Below the pieces are notes generated by a model, which saw nothing but the letters and a program-made list of their open reading frames with translations, was not told the origin of the DNA and made no database searches. Below are positions 33,297 to 45,305 of a stretch of 64,000 nt of DNA, one piece after another. How positions within the stretch are numbered: the first letter of the stretch is position 1; each line of letters starts with the position of its first letter. Location: contig SKCR01025340.1 in NCBI GenBank assembly GCA_019454045.1, forward strand, positions 372,001-436,000, read 5' to 3'. The stretch is from Zanthoxylum bungeanum. Lineage: Eukaryota; Streptophyta; Magnoliopsida; Sapindales; Rutaceae. The translations under genes and the position numbers were made by a program.

Positions 33297-35264
33297 TGTT
33301 TGACAAATATGACCCATAACATCACTGTTTGTAAAAGACATGGTGTTCTTTATACAAATTAACTATGTGACAAAGGAAATTGCTCTTTTATCATTTATAA
33401 TTGGATTACTTGGATATATAAATGATAAAAATCAATATGATTACTACCAGATTAATAAGATATGAGACAATATTAATCCACGAAAGGTTTAATCATTAAA
33501 TATCCCTAGTTGTAGTATTATCGAGACTAGACATCGATAATGCGGAATAGGCTAGTATTACACTTGTGCGCGTTATGGAAGCTTAACGACATAGTTCTCA
33601 TATATTTGGGTATTAGATACTCGTGCAAGTGTGATAGGAGGTTCTGTTAACCGTTGGACCGGGAACAACTTCGCTCTGGATAGACCCCTTAGAATCCCAT
33701 TGGTAGTATGACTATGTGTCTATGGGAATCTGAATCAGGGTAGGTGTATTTGGTCTTAACCTGAGACTTGCATCGCTAATACTTGCGACAATCAGTACAC
33801 TTTGGTTTTGGTCATCCGGAGCTTTAACAAGTTCTGTGTACACCTCTTCTGGGTATACTGAGAATCATAGTGTAATGGGTGTGATGTGAAGATGGAAGTA
33901 TCACTTCAGTCATATGGAGATGATGATCACACATGGATACAGAACTAGTACTCTTAAATGCTATAACTATCAGGATATTATGACTAGGTCATGATTATCC
34001 GATTACAGAGACTAGTTGTTAGTGATCCGATATGTGCTTCGTACGGGGCAGACATAATTTCAGCATTAGGCCTAACATGTGACATCAGATACCGGATCGT
34101 AATACGCAATACTTAGTATACTACGCCAGATATAGATTATAGATTCTACGTTGAATATTTCTGGAGAATTGGGTAGGCACTGTGCTTTGCTAGAAGCCAA
34201 CCATGTCTTATAAATCGGTAAGAATGTGGTACCGGGTACGCACGTGTTCGGATAGTCTGGCAACCGGATTTACTGCCAACATATCGAGGGATCTCTTGGG
34301 TCGCTTCCCAAAGATTCACCAATGACATTTGACTCGAACAGAGCTAATCTGGGATTAATTATGAGAGAGAAAATTAATCTGCGATTAATTACGGTAAGAA
34401 TTGATCTGGGATTAATTATCAGAGAAAAAATTAATCTGGGATTAATTGCGTTGAGAATTTATCTGGGATTAAATTCATCGAGAGGAGAGAACGCGATTAA
34501 TTTTGAATTAATCGGCAAAATGAATTTAATAGTGAAAATAGATTTTATTATTTAAATTGGGCTAAAATAATATATTAGATATATTAATTGAAATTGGATT
34601 TCAATGCGGAATTAAAATTGGATTTTAATTCGTGCGAACGAGTTAATTTGGAATTAATTTGCGAGGGACTTTCGTAATAATTTTGCGAACATTATTATTT
34701 AATTAAATTGGATTTAATTACGTTGCAACAGAAAATTCTTTTAATCGGATTAAACGAACCCGAGCCCGAAGTGTGTTGAGCAAGCCCACTTAAATTTTGA
34801 ATTTAAAGTGGGGCCCACGAACTTACATCAAATGTCTACATGAGTGATGGAAGTGGTTGAGAGCATTTAATGCCTTTTTCCCTCCAACACACTTTGACTT
34901 TGATTTTACTTTTTGGAAAAGCATATACCAAATTTTGAAAGACAATTTTTGGTAATTGGTTTTTGGAAAACAAAACACAAAACTCTCTCCCTATTTCTTC
35001 CTCCATTGCCGAACAAAATACCCTTTGGAAGGGAAAATTTTCTTTCAATTTTTATTCTTGCTAGCACATAAGGAGTCAACTTAAGGTGATGGAGAAACTC
35101 ACCCAAGTGTTGGAAACACTATACAAAGGCTTGGAGCTTCATCTACATCTCTTGGAATTTTTGAAATCTCAACCGATCAAAGTAAGTAATTTCCGTAACT
35201 TGTCTTTGATTTATTCACACACAAATCATCATAGTGATCTTGTGGCATGTGTAGGAAACTAACA
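33297..35264 (+). mobile_element. Copia A 3' LTR
   Basis: A 1,968-bp LTR matching 16151-18119 throughout, starting TGTTTGACAAATATGACCC and ending GGAAACTAACA. It contains the dyad at 33517-33541 and the ATTAATC palindrome cluster at about 34345-34475. Confidence 0.95.
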
Positions 35265-35849
35265 GTGGAGGCGGCCAACAAAACCATAAAGAAGATTCTC
35301 GCTAAGATGATGGAAAATTATAAAGATTGGGCTGACAAACTGTCGTATGCCCTGTGGGGGTATAGAACTTCTGTGAGAATGACAACGGGAGCCACACCCT
35401 ATGCTTTGGTTTACGGGATTGAGGCAGTGTTACCAGTGGTAATAGAGTTACAGTTAATGGGGGTACTAGTAGAGGTAGGATTACCTGAGTAGGAATGGGC
35501 CTCGCAGAGGTTCGAACAGCTAGCATTACTGGATGAGATAAGGATAAAGGCCTTGTACCACATTCAGCTATACTAGAAAAGGTTGGCCCGGGCGTTCACC
35601 AAGAAGGTGCGTCCCACCGAGATCAGAGAAAGTGATTTAGTGCTCAAGCAGTCGAAGCCACTGATAATGGACCCAAGGGGAAAGTTCAGGCCCAATTGGG
35701 AAGGGCCCTACCTATTCAAGAAGGTGATGGGGAATGGGGCAGTGAGACTGTCAGATTTGGAAGGGAACGAGTTCACCGAGCCCATCAACATGGACAGGCT
35801 GAAACAATACTTTGCATTAAAAAAAAGAAGAAAGACTCATTGGGTTTAA
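35265..35849 (+). pseudogene. Gypsy 1 integrase, C-terminal part
   Basis: Resumes the integrase at the duplicated gtgga: EAANKTIKKILAKMMENYKDW, then YALWGYRTSVRMTTGATPYALVYG (35350-35420). After an in-frame TAG near 35490 come the C-terminal DNA-binding text PRGKFRPNWEGPYLFKKV and LEGNEFTEPINMDRLKQY (35670-35815). The frame closes at a stop ending at 35849, the natural end of the polyprotein. A further in-frame TAG lies at about 35574. Confidence 0.9.
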
Positions 35850-36562
35850 AATCCACAAAGGACAGCCCAAGCAAAATATAGAGCGTGAGTGAGCAAGAAA
35901 AATGGTTAATTGTAAAATATGTGAGGAACAGTTAGTGACAGAGGTATCCTCGCAATATAATTCATTATTTCCTACATATGTACTAAGAAGTGATGCAAAC
36001 GCCTTTATTGAAATAAATGTTCAAGATGTCCATAGATTGTATAAATCCCGGCTAACCGGGAAAGATTAGAGTCAAGTAATTACAAATCACGTCTTTTATT
36101 TCTTAAATGTTGGACCAAGGTCAGGAGATCTAGGAGAATGAGCATTGGGCCACGTTCGGCGTTGAGACCATTTGGTTTGGAAATAGTCTAAGAAACGACG
36201 AGGACGGGCACCTTTAAGAATGGAGAGGGACCTCAGGAATGAGGATGAGCAGCTCCAAGAATGGAGATGAACTCCGGGAATGGAAAGGAATAGAGCAACC
36301 TCATGAATGAGGATAAAGAACTTCGGGAATAGAGTGGAACCTCGGGAATGAGGACGAGAAAGGTGGTGACAAAGGCCATAAGAAATTAAGACAGGAGCCG
36401 GAGAAGGAACAATAAGTCTTAATTTTTCTAGTAACCAGATCAAAAAAATAAAAAAAATTTGCTCTCAGAGTTGAAAACCTAAAAAGGCAACCCAGGCAAA
36501 AAAAGAGCAATCCGCTAAGTTGAAAATATGAAATGACAGCTTGGGCAAAAGATAGAACAAAC
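35850..36562 (+). mobile_element. Gypsy 1 post-integrase spacer
   Basis: Non-coding on the plus strand. It contains a short perfect hairpin TCCCGG-CTAA-CCGGGA at 36046-36061 and a first patch of the CTCGGGAATGAGGA minisatellite (about 36205-36355). On the minus strand it would include the intron and tail of the antisense frame at 36563-36871. Confidence 0.6.
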
Positions 36563-36871
36563 CTGCAAAACAAGAAAAGCTTTGGAAGCTTCCCGAGGGT
36601 ATAGACATTGGAAACGCGACATCGCCGGAATGACAGTAGGAGAAAAATGCAAGTCGAGAATGGCAGCAAATTCCTCAGGGAGAGGGCATATTTCGAAATC
36701 TGGGAATCAGAAGACATGATTTTCAATATCCCAAAAGGATGAGGCCGCTTTCGAAAAGGCGTAATCCACATTGACCCGGTGCAGGTAGCGGAGAGCAGAC
36801 AGCTGAGCCAGGTCTGGAGATGACCAGTCTACCACCCCGCTAACAAGGGACACAATGGGATCTTGAGCCAT
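36563..36871 (-). pseudogene. Antisense frame in gypsy 1: plant-mobile-domain-like fragment
   Basis: On the minus strand an ATG at 36871 opens MAQDPIVSLVSG, VDWSSPDLAQLSALRYLHRV, then SSFWDIENHVF. After a single TGA at 36709-36707 the same frame continues FPDFEICPLPEEFAAILDL and REASKAFLVLQ. The combination FWD-x4-VF-(R)F-x-DFE-x2-PLPEEF resembles the conserved core of plant-mobile-domain/DUF7745-type proteins often carried by plant retrotransposons. A CAG|GT step at 36563-36561, followed by T-rich text, could be a splice donor. Tat-group elements such as Grande are known to carry an antisense frame between integrase and the 3' LTR. Only about 100 codons are recognisable; the family call is from memory. 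Confidence 0.5.
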
Positions 36872-37149
36872 GGGACCAAAGAGAACTAAGCAATCACCAG
36901 AGGAGAATTGGCAGAAGGAAACTGTAAGCAGGCCAAGGGGGCACCCAAAGATTTTTATTAGCAAAGGGCATCAAAGGCCAAAAGGATTCCTAAAGGGGTG
37001 AAGAAAACCCTATAGCGCAAGGAAAGCCTAACCAAAGATGACATCAAACCAATAGGACAAAGAAACCCGATCAGAGTAGGGAATGTATCCATGCACACTT
37101 GTCACATAAACACAATTTTTGTTTTATGTTCGCAGGCTTTGAAGAAAAA

Positions 37150-37640
37150 GAAAAAGCAGCGAGGACGAGCAACTCCAAGAATAGAGAGAAACCTCGAGAA
37201 TGAGGATGAGCAACTCCAAGAATGGAGAGTAACCTCGGGAATGAGGATGAGCAACTCCAAGAATGAAGAGAAACCTCGGGAATGAAGATGAACAACTCCA
37301 AGAAAGGAGACGAACTCCAACAATGGAGAGGAATAGAGCAACCTCGGGAATGAGGATGAGCAACTCCAAGAATGGAGATGAACTCCGAGAATGGAGAGGA
37401 ATAAAGGAACCTCGGGAATGAGGACGAGCAACTCTAAGAATGGAGACGAACTCAGAGAATGGAAAGGAATAGAGCAACCTCGGGAATGAGGACGAAGAAC
37501 TCTGGGAATGGAGAGAAACTCCAAAAATGGAGAACAACCTCGGGAATGAGGACAAAGAACTCTGGGAATGGAGAAGAACTCCGAGAATGGAGAACAACCT
37601 TGGGAATGAGGACGATCGAAGAGCCCCGGGACAGATCAGG
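37150..37640. repeat. Minisatellite before the gypsy 1 3' LTR
   Basis: Composite array with units of about 41, 68 and 60 bp built from AACCTCGGGAATGAGGA and subunits like AACTCCGAGAATGGAGA. An outlying patch is at 36205-36355. It occupies the same place, between integrase region and polypurine tract, as the unrelated 28- and 51-bp arrays of gypsy 2. Frames of up to 211 codons on the minus strand are translations of the repeat. Confidence 0.88.
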
Positions 37641-37689
37641 TAAGTAAAAAATGATAAGGTTGTCACTGTCACACACTGCACAAACCCCA

Positions 37690-37705
37690 TCAAAGTGGGG
37701 GCGAC
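37690..37705 (+). other. Gypsy 1 polypurine tract
   Basis: ATCAAAGTGGGGGCGAC lies directly before the 3' LTR start TGTAGACATT at 37706. The same tract precedes the gypsy 2 3' LTR at 57535-57550, within a longer shared block (GATTGTCACTGTCACACACT in gypsy 2). Confidence 0.85.
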
Positions 37706-38743
37706 TGTAGACATTACATCTTTTACATGAGCCCGATGATGAGCCTCGTATAGCGACACTACCTAAAAAGTTGCGGAATTTGCGAAAAATGAATGCCGAA
37801 AGGAAGGAAAACCTCCAAAATTAGCACCTCATCGGATTCGGACTCACTAGCCATCCTCAGATTCGCTCAGTCAGATTCTACTTCAAACATTATCCTCGGC
37901 CCATGCAGCCCATCCAATCGGCTTATGAACCCATGCAATCCACGTGGCCCATGACCCCATGCACGCCCAAATCCCCTCATCAAATCACTTGCCAAACTTA
38001 ACAAAGATTTAAAATCCCTTCCTTGCCAAATATGCAAGATCCTAGACCCAAAATAGAAAGGATTCTCACTTCCTAATATAAGTGATTTGAGTTTCCCTTA
38101 TATATCCCTCAAGCACCTTATATGGAAAGGGAGATATTGACACAAAATGGAGGAGAGAGGTTGCCATAGGGAGAGTGGCGGCAACTTGAATAAGAAAACC
38201 CTAGGAGGTAGAACTATAAACGAAATGGGCAATCACTGAAATGAGTGGGGAGGAAAAAAAGAGAGAACCACCAAAAAAAAAGAATGAAAAATAGAGAGGC
38301 TGCAACCCTAGAGAAAAAACAACAAAGAAAAAAAATAACATCACCAAAAATAACGTGATAGGGAGAGACCGGCAATCAGCGGCGTGAACCAGAAGCAAAA
38401 ACCATGAACCAGAAGCAGAAAAATAATAAAGAAGAACCAGTAAGCAGAAAAAGCGCAAACATCAACCAGAAAAAATGTAAACAACAACCAGAAATAGCAC
38501 AAACAGTAACCAGCGACATCAGCATGAAGCAACTAGAAATAGCGACCAACAACCAGAAACAGCAAGCCGGCAACCAGAAACAGTGAACCAGCAACCAGAA
38601 ACAACGTACCAAAACTTGAAACCAAGCTTCGATCCTTCCGGTGACGGCCTAACGCACTTCCGTGAAAACAACTTAAAAGGTAAGACATGAGGGCACCCTT
38701 ACCATATTTATTCTCATAGTTCCGGGCGGTGCATGCCTGGCTG
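37706..38743 (+). mobile_element. Gypsy 1 3' LTR, first part
   Basis: Aligned with 7679-8687 of the 5' LTR, with the same TATA-like box (about 38099) and AACCAGAAACAGC repeats (38390-38610). Broken at 38743 after TGCCTGGCTG by copia B. The next 789 bases of the LTR (equivalent to 8688-9476) are absent from the window; the last 106 return at 61530. Confidence 0.9.
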
Positions 38744-40666
38744 TGTTAGACAATTATGACCTATAGCGTCACTGTTTGTAAAAGACATTGTGTTTTTGTA
38801 CAAAATTAACTATGTAGTAATGAAATTCTCTTTTACCCGTTTCGTAATTTATTTACTTTGATATAGAAATGGTAGAGTCCTTATGATTAGTTCCGGATTG
38901 AGATGATATGAGACAGTATCAATCCATAAAGGTTTAATCATTAAATATCCCTAGTCGTAGTATTATCGAGATTGGACATCGATAATGCGGAATAGACTAG
39001 TATTGCACTTGTGCGCGTTGTGAGGGCATAACGGCACAGTTCTCATATGTTTAAGTATTGGATACTTATGCAAGTGCGATAGGAGGTTGTGTTTTACCGA
39101 TGGTACGGAAAACAGCTTCGCTGTGGATAGACCCCGCGGAATCCCGTTGGTAGTATGTATATGTGTCTATGGGAGTCCGCTTCAGGGTAGGTGTATTTGG
39201 TTTTAACCTGAGACTTGCATCACTAGTACTTGCGACAATCGGTAAACTTTTTTTTGGTCGTCCAGGGCTTTAACAGGTTCTGTGTGCGCCTCTTCTAGGT
39301 TTATTGAGAATCGTAGTGTATTGGATGTGATGTCAAGATGGAAGTATCACTCAGACATATGGAGATGCTGATCACGCATGGATTCAGAATTAGTTCTCTA
39401 TAGTGTTGCAACCATCGATATAATATGACAAGGTCATGATTATTCGATTCAAAGAGACTAGTTGCTTGATATCCGATATGTGCTTCGTACGGGGCAGACA
39501 CTATCCAGCCCCAGGCCTTGCACGTGACATCAGATACTGGATCGTTATACGCAATACGACGTATACTACGCCTGACATAGATTATATATCCAATAAGAAC
39601 ATTTCTGGAAAATTGGGTAGGCACGGTGCTTTGCTAGAAGCCAACCATGTCTTGTAAATCAGTAAGCACGTGGTATGAGGTACTTACTTTTCGGATAGTC
39701 CGATAACCGGATTTACTACCAACATATCCAGAGATCTCTTGGGTCACTTCCCAAAGATTCACCGATGACAGTTGACTTAAATTATAATTAATCTGGGATT
39801 AATTTAGAGAGAAAATTAATCTGGGATTAATTGGGGCTTTATTTAATCTGGGATTAAATGTATTTGGTAGAGAGAGAACACGATTAATTTGGAATTAATC
39901 GGTAAAAAATAAATTTAATAGTTAATTTGATTTTTCTATTTAATTTATTCGAATGGGCTAAAATTAATATATCAGATATATTAATATGAATTGGTTTCAT
40001 TACGAAATTAAAGTCGGACTTTAATACGAACGAATGAATTAATTAGAATTAATTCGTAATCGACGTTCGTAATATATTTGCGAGGCATCGTTATTTAATT
40101 AAATTAGATTTAATTATTTAGCGGCGAAAGTTCATTTAATCGGATTAAACGGAACTGAGCCACGGCAAATGTTCTTAGAGATATTTGAATTTTGAATTCA
40201 AATAGTGGGGCCCACTTCACATGGTGGGTAGGTGGAGGGAAGTTGGCATTATGCCAAGCCACCAACCACCCAACCACCTTGTAATGGTTTTGGTAAAACC
40301 ATTACCCAACTACCAAGTTTTGGTGAAAATGGTAAAAGGGTTTTTACCAAAAAGCAAATCTCTACATCATTTACACAAGTTGAACAAAAGAAAACCCTAA
40401 TACTCTAAGCCTGGGCGTGAGTTTCTCCTTCATCTCTCTTTGGTTTTGTTTCAAATCAACAAAGCTAGCACTTAAGCAAGTCAACAAAGGGTGATAGGGA
40501 AACATCTTCAAGAGTGGAATCATCACTCAAAGCTTGGAACTTGGAGTTCTCTTCTCAAATTTTAAAGCTCAAATCTGTTCGTTGTAAGTATTCCGCAACT
40601 TATAATGATCTTAATCACTTGTTTTCATGCGTATTAGATCCTTGGCATGTTCTAGGAACACTAACA
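38744..40666 (+). mobile_element. Copia B 5' LTR
   Basis: A 1,923-bp LTR, TGTTAGACAATTATGACC to GGAACACTAACA. It holds the dyad at 38962-38986 and ATTAATC palindromes at about 39785-39860. Confidence 0.92.
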
Positions 40667-40667
40667 A

Positions 40668-40682
40668 GGGTATCATGAGCCA
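40668..40682 (+). other. Copia B primer-binding site (degenerate)
   Basis: GGGTATCATGAGCCA differs from TGGTATCAGAGCCA by a first-base change and a one-base insertion, and follows the LTR end by one base. Confidence 0.7.
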
Positions 40683-42883
40683 ATTTTAAGCATGAAAATT
40701 TTAGGGTTCTTGAGCATAAAATTTGGGGCTTTTGTGTTTTGAACATGATTTTTTCAAATTGATGCTTTGAGCATGTTTAGAATATGATAACTTAGAGTTA
40801 TGCATGATTACATTTGAAATAAATTGAATGAATCAAAAATTAAAAAAAGCTTAGTTTGGCCGAATATGTAAGGCAATGCACTGTGCAGTTTTTTGATTTT
40901 TGTAACATGAAATGATGTGTTTAAATGCATGTTTAAATGTTGATTGTTGGTTTGATTGGATTAGAATCAAAGTCAATAATGTTTATGTTAAAATCCAAGA
41001 GCATGTTGAGCATGAAATGATGTATTTAGGCTTCAATTTGTGTTAAGCATGAAATGATGTATTTTGGCCTCAATTTGTGTTGAGCATGAATTGTTGGATT
41101 AAGCATGATTAATTAAGTTAATTGGTATTTTGGAAATATTGAGTTTAATTAATTAATCATGGCTAATATACTTTAATTATAATAATTATAATATTTGGAA
41201 TATTAAAATTGTAATAATTGGCCTTTAAAGTTATTGGGCTAAAAGTGTGTATTTGGGTTAATGGGCTTGGTTTGACCAAGTTTGGTTTTGGACTTTTGGA
41301 TTGGATCCAATTGGGCCCAAAACCAATTCCATAAAGTTCCAAATACATCACTTGGCACTTTAAAGAATTTAATTGGGCCTAATGGGCCTAAATTGATTTG
41401 TTGGCAATATGTGATTCCTATTGGGCCTTGGCATTTTGGGTTTGATCCATTATGGCCAAATCCCATGCCTTAAGAATCAATTAAAAGCCCATTAGACTTT
41501 AATTAAAAGGACATTGGATGTTATTGGCCTTTGAGACCCTTATAGATTGGATTTGGAATCCAAGTCTTTAAGGCAAATAAATAAGTGTAAATATTTAATT
41601 TGGAATTAGTATTGAATACAAATAATTGGATTTAAAGTTGTAGTTCAAAATAATTCAAGAATACTTACTTGAGTATTTTCTTAACGAGTTTGACTCGAGC
41701 AAATCAAATCGTTGTTTGAACATTGGATGATCATTAATTCAAAGATTAATTAATTGGATTAGATTGATTGAATAACATGTTTTGTATGATTACATGAATG
41801 TGTTGTATGAATAATCTATATCGGATGGATATTAGAAGGGCGAGGGCAATTTTGGAAATTGTAATAAATTTATAATTTATTAAATGGACTTGCGTGTCCA
41901 GCCTTAATCCCCTATTCTTTGTATTTCTCTTCTCACCAATTCCCCTCAAAGTAAATGAGGTTTCTTTATTGTATATGTTATTGGGTAGAAGTTAGAATAG
42001 TTTAGCCGGGAGGGAGAGGAAAGGGAGTGATTTGTTCTAGGAACAATTTGTGACATATCCATCCGCATATCATTATTAATTTACTATTTGCGCTTTATGA
42101 TGTTTTAGAAAGCATGCTTAAGGTGTATGATGAGACCTTAACAAAGATAATCAATTGGTTGCCAATTTACGCGAAAAACCCTCAAAACATATTAAGCGTT
42201 TTTCCTTCCGTTGAGTGATTCTTACTCAAGATCCAAAGTTGGCATTGGTTGTTGGCCAAAGTCAAGAACTTTGTCAATTGCGGATGTGTTTGAATAATGA
42301 GAGTTTTGTTCCATATCGGTGTCTTGTCCAAGTCGTGATTTGTTGGCCAAAGTCAAGATCACTTCTTGTCCATCGACATTGATTACGAAGCTTTCCATGT
42401 CAATGGGTCCCGCTTAACTGGAATCATTAAGCTTGTTGTGCCAAAGCCAAGGCTTAGTTGATTCAGAGGAAAAAGGTTAGGAAAATATTGGATATATTGG
42501 CATATATATTGTATATATGTTTCGGACTTGGAGGTCCACCTACCGGATCTAGGAATTGGATGAGATCCAATTGATCTTAGAGATTTACCTAGTTAAATAT
42601 CATACAGCTTGTGGCCAAAGTCAAGGTTGTATGTTATTTAACGGGATCATAGCCCACTAGGAAACTAGGTTTCCCGAGTACTCGACAAAGGGTTAGAGAC
42701 TCACCGAAAAATAGTGGGAGGCTAGTATTGAATTTTCAATTTCATTCAGATACTTAGCTTTATGCGCTTTCTTAAATTATTTCGTCAAAATTATTGTAGT
42801 TGGACTAATAACATGTTATTTTTTTTGTAACAGTTAGACTGTACCCAAATATCGTTGACAGATAGTTGGACTATCGTAGCCAA
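40683..42883 (+). mobile_element. Copia B long leader
   Basis: Colinear with the copia A leader, with TTGGCCAAAGTCAAG at 42252 and 42343 and a variant (GTGGCCAAAGTCAAG) near 42611. No coding domain. Confidence 0.8.
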
Positions 42884-43985
42884 AATGACTGGAAAGGGAA
42901 ATGTCTGAGACATTATCATGGGCGAGAAGTGGCTTAAGGGCGCGAACTTTGCCGATTGGGAAAGAATCTAAGGATAGTCCTTGGAGCCGAGTGGCTACTA
43001 TATACTATACAGAGACCTCTGGAAAAAGGAGATTGAACGATGAGCGGCAGGAGTTTGAGAGGCCGACCCATGTCGGGATTGGAGGTCTATTACATGGCAG
43101 AAGGGAACTGGTGGCGATCGTCAATATAGACTAAACCAAGATCTGATCTAGGACGTCACTAGCCTGGGAGCAGAAGCTGGAGGAGCTACTATGCAGAGCC
43201 AGGAGACCTATCATTGATGGAGACTCGGAGCCCAAACGCACTAATCTGCTGAATAGACTAACTTCAACGAAGATCATTTTACAACTGATGAGCACTCTGG
43301 AGCGAAGAATAAGCAAGATTGTGATACTGTCAGTCTATTGTGCTGTCTTATGGAACACTCAACATTCGTCGACATAACAGAGACTTGGACCCTAAAACAT
43401 GTTGGCAATGATGCAAGATCTTCACCGATCTAACCAAAGGTCACGGAGTATGAGTTTAGTTGAAGAAGCTCTTTCGTTCACGTTTGTTAGAAGGCATGTC
43501 TGTGAGTCCCATGGTCACAGTGATGCTGACATAGATGAGCTGGCTGAAATGGGGATAGTCTTGAGGCTGAGATTACCATAGATATGGTCGTGCAATCTCT
43601 CCCCGACACTTGGAGACAGTTCATCATAAACTATAATTTGATGAACACTGATGATACTCTTGGAGACTTACTGTCGGTTCTCAAGGAAGCCGAGAAAGAG
43701 CTGCTTAAGGGCAACAAGCGCGAGGTGCACTTTGCTTCGACATCTCAAAACCGAGGGCTGGGCTCAAGGCAACTGGAGGTTGAAGAAGAAAGAAGAAGCA
43801 TAAAGGAAAGGGCAAGGCTAAATCGTCAAAGGCTTTTGGGAAGCCTAAGGACAAATCTCAGAGTTTGCCTCCAGTGTGGCAAGCGGGGTCAATGGAAGCG
43901 TGACTGCCGCGGTACAAGGCGCTCCAGAAGGAGATTAAAGCGGGCAAGGCACCGGCACCAGGTATGTTTGTTATAGAGATTAAAC
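42884..43985 (+). pseudogene. Copia B gag with an unusual internal segment
   Basis: Starts ATGACTGGAAAGGG at 42884. After MGEKWLKGANFADWE homology with copia A gag is lost between about 43025 and 43325: roughly 300 bases of higher GC replace a much shorter stretch. Homology resumes at the ARSSPI/DLHRSN region (about 43420). The C-terminal frame (43584-43976) has LPDTWRQFIINYNLMN, GDLLSVLKEAEKELLKG and a zinc knuckle CLQCGKRGQWKRDC, in which the metal-binding His is Gln. Several stops and shifts make it non-functional. Confidence 0.8.
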
Positions 43986-45305
43986 ATGACTACTTCTAGT
44001 TAAAAATTGGATTTTTGATTCTGGTGTGGTACTCATATTTGTACTGATGTGCAGGATCTGCAGATTAGCAGGAGACTGGCCTCGGGGAGATTGATCTACG
44101 CGTCGGAAATGGGGCACCAGTCGCCGTTTTGGCCGTTGGCACTTTTGTTTTAGACTTGCCTTCGGGGCATGTACTTAAACTTTCAGATGTTATTATGTAC
44201 CTAGTTTGACTAGGAATATTATCTCTGTATCTTGTTTGACCAATGCGGGTACACTTTGTATTCCGACACACTGGGGTGGTTTGTTATAAAGATGATTTTG
44301 AGATATTTTCTGCTGATTGCTAATAATGGTCTTTATATTTTGAATATAAATCAATCTCAAACATATAATGTAACAAACAAAAGGCTCAAAACGAGTAACA
44401 AAGATGAAACTTATATGTGGCATTGTGGTCGTCTAGGACACTAATAAACAAGACTCGCATATCCACACTTTCGAAGAGTGTGTACTTGGACGGATTTGAT
44501 CCAAATTCATATGACATCTGCGAATCTTGCTTATTAGGCAAAATGCCTAAATCACCTTTTAGCGGTAAGGGTGAACGCGCCACCGAAACTGTTAGCCCTC
44601 GTTCATAGTGACGTTTGTGGGCCATGTCTAGCCAGGCTAGAGGTGGATATGAATACTTCGTAACCTTTACGGATGATGCATCACGTTATGGTTATGTGTA
44701 TCTTATAAGACCACAAGTCGGAAACTTTTGAGAAATTCAAAGAGTTTCGACACGAAGTTGAAAAACAGACCGGCAAGAGTATAAAGACATTACGGTCGGA
44801 CCGTGGGTGTGGCGAATACTTGAGCAATGAGTTTCTAGATTACTTGAAAGAATATGGTATTCTTTCACAGTGGACTCCTCCTCGAACACCACAATTAAAC
44901 GGTGTGTCCGAATGGAGAAACCGAACTTTGTTGGACATGGTAAGGTCTATGATGAGTCGCACTAAGCTACCTATTTCCTTTTGGGGATATGCATTAAATA
45001 GTGCAATTCTTATTTTGAATAAGGTTCCGTCAAAATCTGTACAACAGACACCATATGAGATATGGACAGGAAAGAAATCGAGTTTCTCATTCCTGAAGAT
45101 TTGGGGATGCTGGGCATACGTCAAACGTTTGGAAAGTACCAAACTTGAGCCCAAGTCGGATAAATGCCTATTCGTAGGATATCCTAGGGAAACCAAAGGA
45201 TATTACTTCTATCACCCACGAGAGAACAAAGTATTTGTTGCTCTACATGCGGTTTTCCTTGAGAAGGAATTCATTAATGCAGTGGTTAGTGGGAGGGGAA
45301 AGTAG
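43986..45305 (+). pseudogene. Copia B protease and integrase
   Basis: The protease motif (D-S-G) near 44010-44035 carries a one-base loss. Integrase has WHCGRLGH (about 44420), CESCLLGKMPKSPFSGKG (44519-44575), and after broken core text a 161-codon frame (44820-45305). That frame holds GILSQWTPPRTPQLNGVSEW (with the catalytic Glu), RTLLDMVRSMMSRTKLP, FLKIWGCWAYVKRL, KCLFVGYPRETKGYYFYHP and VFLEKEFI. Confidence 0.88.

Larger units (their letters stand above)
16151..35264 (+). mobile_element. Copia A: Ty1/copia retrotransposon, outer span including nested A2
   Basis: A complete but decayed Ty1/copia element with matching LTRs (16151-18119 and 33297-35264), primer site, long leader, gag, protease, integrase, RT and RNase H in the copia order (integrase before RT). 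It is flanked by gtgga. Without the A2 insertion it would be about 9.8 kb. It belongs to the same family as A2, copia B, copia C and the LTR start at 63879. Confidence 0.95.

Noticed and set aside
37102..37759. Minus-strand frames up to 211 codons rich in Ser, Phe and His
   Set aside because: They translate the CTCGGGAATGAGGA minisatellite; there is no start context or domain and different frames give similar repeats.
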